Of a DNA stretch of 64,000 bases, positions 57,887-64,000 are shown in pieces. Source of the DNA: Stentor coeruleus (Eukaryota; Ciliophora; Heterotrichea; Heterotrichida; Stentoridae). The notes beneath the pieces were generated by a model. The model saw only the letters and a list, made by a program, of their open reading frames with translations. It had not been told where the DNA came from and did no database searches. The stretch is from contig MPUH01000009.1 of assembly GCA_001970955.1 (NCBI GenBank), positions 62,001 to 126,000 of the forward strand, in the 5' to 3' direction. The number at the start of each line of letters is the position of its first letter. The stretch's first letter is position 1. The position numbers and the translations under genes were made by a program.

Positions 57887-58648
57887 CTATTCATCTCCTG
57901 GTTTTTCAGTCTCTGATCTTTTTATTCTTTTTGAGGGCCTAGCAGTATCTGGTTTACGAGCTTTTATGACAAAGTCTTCTATTATCAATGGTTGGATGAA
58001 GTCTGCATTCTGAGGCATGAAAACTAAAAATAATGCTCCATTCAAGTAACGTGAAGATACCTCGTTGATAATAATTTTGCTAAAGAAAATAATGGACTTA
58101 GAATTTACTTCATCTGTTCCACGGATGAGTTTCTCCCCTGAAGTGTTAAGAGTTAAGAGCTTTGGAGGGTTTTCTGTTGTGTAAATATTGACTTTGAACA
58201 TTACAGCATTAGTAAGGGTAACAAATTTTTCTGAGTTATCAACTAGTCTAAGTAGTATAGAAAAGCACCTTTCTTTATAGGCTGGGGTAGGTATATCACT
58301 ACAAATCATCAAAGAACATGTGTGATGTGGGTTAGCTCCACAAAGGTAAGCTTGTAAGGTTGATTTGCAAGTGATTTGATCTGGAAAAGTTTTATTGTTA
58401 AAATCCTTTTCATTACTTTTCCCGTGCGAATTTGATATGATTTCTAAGACATCTTTCATCTTGGTATAAGCACTTTGAATCAGTTTGTTCTGCTGAGTTA
58501 TCATATTCAATAACCCAAACATTAATAAATTGTTATTCTGAGCTTTGAAACCTGTGGGAGGCATATTATTTTGACCTTGTATCATTGCTTTCTCATGGCA
58601 CTTACAAGTTCCTTCTTCCAACTGACAGTATACATTGAAATTACACAT
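57887..58648 (-). CDS. Unrecognised protein with Cys-containing N-terminus and C-terminal NLS-like motif (253 aa)
   Basis: Seen: ATG to stop, 253 residues. The N-terminus carries several Cys/His (MCNFNVYCQ, then GTCKCHEK). A central beta-rich part contains NAVMFKVNIYTTENPPKLLTL and SSRYLNGALFLVFMPQ. The end is basic, RPSKRIKRSE, like a nuclear localisation signal. Conserved-looking sequence and normal base composition support a real gene. No family recognised; nuclear location is inferred. Confidence 0.68.
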   Translation of the reverse strand: MCNFNVYCQLEEGTCKCHEKAMIQGQNNMPPTGFKAQNNNLLMFGLLNMITQQNKLIQSAYTKMKDVLEIISNSHGKSNEKDFNNKTFPDQITCKSTLQAYLCGANPHHTCSLMICSDIPTPAYKERCFSILLRLVDNSEKFVTLTNAVMFKVNIYTTENPPKLLTLNTSGEKLIRGTDEVNSKSIIFFSKIIINEVSSRYLNGALFLVFMPQNADFIQPLIIEDFVIKARKPDTARPSKRIKRSETEKPGDE

Positions 58649-61123
58649 TGGCTTTTATATTATTATATAGTGGCTGAAATTCATTTTTTCATATACCTCA
58701 GACAATATGAAATGCATAAGGTAACATTAAGTTTAAGATAAAGAAGGTGATTAAGCCTAATACCAAATCTAAATAAAATAGGATTGTGGATAATTTAAAA
58801 ATCAATTATTAACAAATAACACCACAAAAAAGTATTTGTTTTTAAGGTAAGAATATTTTTCTGATCGTTGCAAATTGTGTTTTGAAAATATTTCAGGCTT
58901 AGTTTTCTCTGTTTTCTTGTATGCATGTGCAAAAGTATTTTCATGTGAAAAAATAACAAATTTCAAACAAATGTTCTAGAAAACTTTCAACGAAAAATTC
59001 ACTTTTATAAGCTTCGATAAACACTTTAGTGATAAGTCTAAGGATATCAGTTGCATTAAATGTTTTTTCCTTTTGAATAAGTATATATTCAAAATATGAA
59101 GTACTTAGTTCTTAAAAGAATAATTTGAAGCAAACCAGATACAAAAGCTTTAAAAATCTAATACAAATTTTTAAAATCTAGTTCGTCATAGTTGAATTAT
59201 AATTATGAGCATATACTCAGTTCAAAAAATAATTAATTTATAGTGCTTATTTAATATAATTAGCTTATAACATAGGACATTTTAAATACATCATTTTAAA
59301 TTCTATTCTAAAATCTAATTTTAAACAGGTCATGCAAAAAAAAACCCATTAAACTAGAGCTAACTTTTATCTAATTTAGTCTATATTTTCTTAACTTTAT
59401 TCACTTAAGTAATAAATTCTCTTACCATTTTCTAAATATGTTAACTACTATCTAACTAATCTGATTTGAAATAAATCAACAACTTGTTTAATTCCAATCT
59501 GAAATAATACTATGTATTCATATTCCTAAATGCTTTAAGCATAAAACAAGTTTATTCAAAACTCCATTTATATAATTATATTATAATCAAAAAATTGCAA
59601 TCTATGTCAGAAATTGTTTTATTATAATTTGATAATTTTTTAGCTATCATGAAGTTTATATAGTAGCTTTTTTTGTTTATATATTGTACTTATTATGTAT
59701 ATAAATGAAAAAAATGCTTATAAATTGAATAAGTAAACTAATAATATTTGATAAAGCTTCATTCAACAGAAAGATAAATATACTCAGTGATTAGTTTCTA
59801 TGTATATTTGTATATAGTTTGATTTAGAATATATAGGATTTTATACATAGGCTATAAATAGAAAATAATTTTTCATAGTGATTTATTATCAACTTTTATA
59901 GTACAAGGGAAGTTTTGATTATATAATTTAGTGATTTTCTTAAAGTAATTTAAGATTAAGATCTTTTATGTTATAGTTAAGAGAAAATATATGCTAAACA
60001 TTAATCATACAAAAAATATTTTTTCTTGTTGTCCCTAAAATAATTACTAAGTTTTCGAAAGTTTTTAGAAATATGATATAATTGATAGGCATAGAATAAA
60101 TGCATTCGCCAAAAGGTATAATAAATCTATATATCCACAAAATACAAAAATAGCTTATGCATCTTGTTAAAGCGCCTATTTTTCCATATCAGAAATATAT
60201 AAAAATTATCTTATAACTAATATTTTTCTCCTGTACTTTAGCATTAAAAATATAAAGCAATTTATCAATGCTCTTTAAAGATAAGAAAATATAAAAGCCT
60301 ATATTATAGTTATATGCTAAATTCTTCATCAAGTTTTAAAAAAAATCAATTTTATTCAAACAGTTTATCCTTCATATAAATTTCTTTTAATCTTTGATGA
60401 TGATTTTCAAGAAAAGATTCGCATATCTCATATATTACAAAAGTCTATAAAATTAACAAATCGATAAACTGTGAAATTAGATAAAAATATAATAGTTTAT
60501 AGTCCTGAGTATAGTAAAAATTTTAACAATTTTTTTTTATATTCAATATATCATCAAATTTTTCGCCAGCCATAATGAATTGTTAGTCTTTATAATAAAA
60601 TATGATCTTCAGCATTCTAATAACTTATAATTTTTTTTTGCTCAGCTAATATTTGTTTGTAAACAGTGTTACTCTAAAAGTTACCTTGTTTTATTTTCAA
60701 AGAAGCACTAATAAAAATTCCCTTTAGTCCTTTAACCTAAAACAATAGAATTTAATAGAGTACCTTTATTTTCTACTTACTATCTCATTTTTTTTTCAAC
60801 ATTTTGATTCATGATTAGCATTTCTTGTACTTATAGCAAAAATACTCTCAAATCCAAACTTTTAATGATTTTTTTTAACTTTATTAGCTTAGAATACACC
60901 TATCAAAACACTAAAATTCTATACCCCATATACCTAAAATTATATAATTCATATAGACTAAGGATTATAGGAACAGTATATCAGTATCTTTTACTTGACA
61001 AAAATTCAAAAATCATAACTTTTATATAGTCTATCATTTTTATTATAGTCAGATTATGAGTATCAGCATTTTTCATATGTGTGCTTTCATTTCTATGGTG
61101 AATTATTAGCCTTTTATATAAAT
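58649..61123. other. Gene-poor, very AT-rich region
   Basis: About 2.5 kb without any supported gene. ORFs of up to 72 codons occur (for example 60811-61029) but are low-complexity. Base skew is weak here compared with other intergenic DNA. Confidence 0.5.
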
Positions 61124-61423
61124 ATGAGCATCCATAATATTCAAGAGAAATCAAATGCAAACCTATTACTAAAGAAGCTAAAAAAAGCAGAAAAAGACCT
61201 TATTTATGCTTTTTATTGCCAGGATGATAATGAATTCCTAAAAATCTTATCAAAAATCATGAATTTACAAAAAAAATTAACTAAAAGTACTTTTGATCTT
61301 TGTATAGAAGTTTTAGAACACTTTAGAGAATCTGATATGATTAGAACTGTAGAATCAAGAGTAAGCAGCTTATCAAAAATTAGTAAATATCAAAATTATT
61401 TTAATAGAAAACCATATCAGTAA
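61124..61423 (+). CDS. Small helical protein, tandem paralog A (99 aa)
   Basis: Start chosen at the ATG at 61124 because it aligns with the start of paralog B (MSIH versus MCIH); the open frame runs on upstream to 61079. Residues 14-60 match paralog B almost residue for residue: LLKKLKKAEKDLIY, YCQDDNEFLK and MNLQKK, and the C-terminal half keeps DLCIEVLEHFRESD and ESRV. Helical, Lys/Leu-rich, no membrane segment. Conservation at the protein level between two copies is the main evidence. No family recognised. Confidence 0.72.
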   Translation: MSIHNIQEKSNANLLLKKLKKAEKDLIYAFYCQDDNEFLKILSKIMNLQKKLTKSTFDLCIEVLEHFRESDMIRTVESRVSSLSKISKYQNYFNRKPYQ

Positions 61424-62631
61424 ATAATTCTTAAAAGTTTTTAGATGCAAAGCTCGACAATATTCTATAGGAAATCATAGCTGAATGTTTTTTCTAATTA
61501 AATCATATGATGATAGGTTATAATCATTCTGAGGATAAATTTGCTTCATACTTTTTCAAGAAAATGGAAAATGTTCTAACGAAAAGTTATCATCTGATTG
61601 TTAATTCGTTCATGGCTATTAGGGATATGATGGTTAATGTATTTTTGTATTTTTAGTATATAAATATTAGAATATATTTTCTTGTGATTATTTAAAGCTC
61701 CTAATATATTTTATGAGAAATTATGCTAAATAATTTTCGATCTGCTTTAATATATGATTTCAGTATTATACTAATAATAGCATTCTATTCAATTATAATT
61801 TCTAAGATTTTAATTTTCTTTTTGATTATGAATGCTTGTATTAATTTATTATGTAAATTAAATCAAAAATTAAACAAAAACTCTATGCAAATTAAGTCAA
61901 ATATTAAACAAAATCTCTATGTAAAGAGATTATAATTTCATAAATGTCAATTCGATTGAAAATTTTGATTCTGATTATTTAAATAGTTATATAAATAGCA
62001 ATTATGTTCTATAATCATCCCACTTTATAGGCAAACCTAGAACCCAATTTTTCTATCATGGCTTCCCACCATCTCCAAAACTTCCTAAATATGTATCCTA
62101 TATGAGAATATTAAATTTTTAAGCTTATAAAAAGCTTTTCCTTCAAATTTAGCTTTAGTTTACATTGAAAATGATTACTTTTTATATTATACTAGAACTG
62201 TCACTTATATCTTAGATATACTTAAAATAACTTTTTATATAGTGAAGACTTCTATTATAATACAATTTTTAGCTATCAAATTCACATTTTCTTTACTTAA
62301 AATCCAAAATTACCCTAATTCCATCATTTAGTTAAGCCTAATTATATATATATTTTTAAACTTCTTATCATAATAATTGTTTAATAATAAGCGAATAAAA
62401 TAAAATCCTCTATAGAAGCAAAACTGTTTGGATCTCAAACAATTTTATATATCAAGTTAAGTCTTATCAAAAAATGTTATTCTAAACACTTCTATTTCTA
62501 GTTTTTTTAACTTTTTTGATTTTTTTATCAAACTTTAACCTTATATTTTTCTATCTAAGATACATAAAATCGACATTGTTCTAATATGTGTTTTCATATT
62601 TTATGGTGGATTTTTATTCATTTTTATAAAT
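61424..62631. other. Spacer between the two small paralogs
   Basis: AT-rich; a 70-codon ORF at 61723-61935 is hydrophobic and low-complexity and not supported. The ~50 bp just before each paralog are alike, so the duplication included some upstream DNA. Confidence 0.5.
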
Positions 62632-62946
62632 ATGTGTATCCATATGGCCGATCGTGATTTTCAAGAGAATTCCTGTGTTTGCTTATTATTCAAGAAGTTG
62701 AAGAAAGCTGAAAAAGATCTTATTTATTCATATTACTGCCAAGATGATAATGAGTTCCTAAAGAAATTAGCAAAGCTCATGAACTTACAAAAAAAAGCTA
62801 TTAAAAGTACTTATGAGTTATGTATGCAAATATTAGATCGCTTAAGAGACTCAAATGTTATAAACACTATAGAGGCACGAGTTGAGGACTCATCCAAGAT
62901 TAGAATTCATCAAAAATACCTAAATAAAAAAATAAATCAGTTATAA
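62632..62946 (+). CDS. Small helical protein, tandem paralog B (104 aa)
   Basis: Seen: ATG to TAA, 104 residues; a second ATG at codon 5 (MADRDFQEN) is an alternative start. Shares with paralog A the blocks KKLKKAEKDLIY, YYCQDDNEFLK, LMNLQKK, KSTYELCMQIL and IEARV. Differences are mostly conservative (K/R, D/E, I/V), which suggests selection on the protein. About 1.5 kb from paralog A, same strand. Confidence 0.72.
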   Translation: MCIHMADRDFQENSCVCLLFKKLKKAEKDLIYSYYCQDDNEFLKKLAKLMNLQKKAIKSTYELCMQILDRLRDSNVINTIEARVEDSSKIRIHQKYLNKKINQL

Positions 62947-64000
62947 ATGAAAAATAAGCTTTTAATATAAAACCATGCATCCAATCAAATAGATTTTAAT
63001 TATTTTACAATAGAAGCATATTCTGGAGGGTCGACATACTTTTCTGAGGATAATATTTATTCATTTTTTTTTCAAGATATAATATATCTAATATTATATG
63101 CAAAATGTTATCATCTTATAGGAAAACAAGATTTAGATATTTAGATATAATTATAAACTTTTATTTTCATTGGTTTTTTATATTAAATTAGATAATTATG
63201 CAAGAGTTTGAATGAACTTAGTTAAAATCTAAAATTTGATATGATATTTTAACTCAAAGATTAGATTATTACCTTTTTAGAAGCAAAAACTAAAAAAATT
63301 ATCTCCTGTTGAAATTCAAAAAAAACCCTTAACATTACACGACCAAAGACTTCTATTATTTATGAATACATACATTTTGTTTGTCATATGCATTAGTAAT
63401 AAAATGTTAGAAAAACTATGAAAACTTAGAATTTATATTTTAGATTTAAGTTATTCAGAGTCTAAGATATTTTCGATATAAGAAAAAGTACCTAGTGAAA
63501 ACTGAATAAAAAAGTTGTATTTAGACTTAAATAAACAATAAAGATTTGAATTTGTTAGTATATATAGTAAAAATATGATTTATAATTAAATATGTTAACT
63601 TAGAAATACATAATTATTTTCTATTCAATTTATAGCTTTGAGTTATATTTCCAATTTAATACTTATAAAAAAATTACAATTTCTTAATGACAAAATAATA
63701 AACTAGATAATTCGAACCTAACTTAAAGTAATTATATATATATGCTCATGATATTAAAACCATAGTTTAAGATAATAAAGGAAATGAATTAGATTTCATA
63801 CCAAGTACAATAAAAGCATATCAAGTTCGATACTTCAAGAATAGATTTGTTTTTTAATCAGAAAATTATTTAATTTCAAAAATCTTCTAACCTGTTCCTA
63901 CAATCATCTTAATCAGAATTATATGTATTATATATATTATATGTATTATTTTATATGTGATTGATTACTATTGTTAAATATAATATAAATACTTCATATT
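62947..64000. other. Gene-poor AT-rich end of window
   Basis: No supported gene. TATAT-rich stretch near 63920-63960. An upstream neighbour of the duplicated small genes may lie beyond the window. Confidence 0.5.

Noticed and set aside
60811-61029. 72-codon plus ORF, also 61723-61935
   Set aside because: AT-rich, low-complexity, hydrophobic or Asn/Ile-rich sequences with no paralog.
1-64000. Transposons, viral elements, CRISPR, tRNA or rRNA genes
   Set aside because: No transposase, integrase, reverse transcriptase, capsid-type protein, terminal repeats, spaced repeats or tRNA-like T-arm sequence was seen on either strand by eye; a covariance or profile search would be more sensitive.

Overview
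The window reads as macronuclear DNA of a heterotrich ciliate, most likely Stentor or a close relative. It is about 70% AT and gene-dense, and most genes are open without interruption. Introns, where visible, are only 15 nt long (one is 16 nt), start GTA and end TAG or AAG. TAA, TAG and TGA all act as stops: the Rab gene ends Cys-Cys-TGA, and every Trp I checked is TGG. That fits the standard code with tiny introns known for Stentor and argues against Blepharisma (UGA=Trp). The species call is inference. I found no rRNA, tRNA, CRISPR array, transposon or viral element. Eight single Ns are each flanked by a near-exact direct repeat of 58 to 128 bp. These look like unmerged contig overlaps, and they distort four gene models or gene ends.

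Layout. 0-9 kb: a CH-domain/helical-repeat protein, a UBA-like small protein, an unrecognised two-exon gene, a large leucine-rich-repeat protein and an MFS transporter. 9-20 kb: IFT54, a citrate synthase with Glu at the catalytic Asp position, disordered proteins, a five-exon CIA30/NDUFAF1 gene pieced together from short open segments, an AGC-type kinase and an FHA/RING-CH protein. 20-33 kb: two paralogous MG-Cys mini-proteins, a small Cys-ended gene, a Cdc7/MAP3K-epsilon-type kinase with two tiny introns, a 1662-residue Sfi1-like repeat protein and an acylated EF-hand protein. 33-46 kb: a Tudor/chromo-barrel-like protein, F-actin capping protein beta, a UBTD ubiquitin-like protein, a Rab32-like GTPase, an allantoinase-fold pseudoenzyme, a dual-specificity phosphatase and an RRM-like protein. 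46-59 kb: three tandem coiled-coil paralogs, an LRR/coiled-coil gene rebuilt across two introns, a WD40 protein and several unrecognised proteins. 59-64 kb: gene-poor, with one pair of duplicated roughly 100-residue proteins.

The recognisable genes point to a large ciliated, contractile cell: ciliary transport (IFT54), CH-domain axonemal-type protein, centrin-binding Sfi1-like repeats next to an EF-hand protein, actin capping, and six proteins starting MG with a nearby Cys, which suggests membrane anchoring by N-myristoylation and palmitoylation. Intergenic DNA shows a strand bias: the sense strand is usually G-poor just upstream of genes and C-poor just downstream. This helps place gene boundaries and transcription direction.
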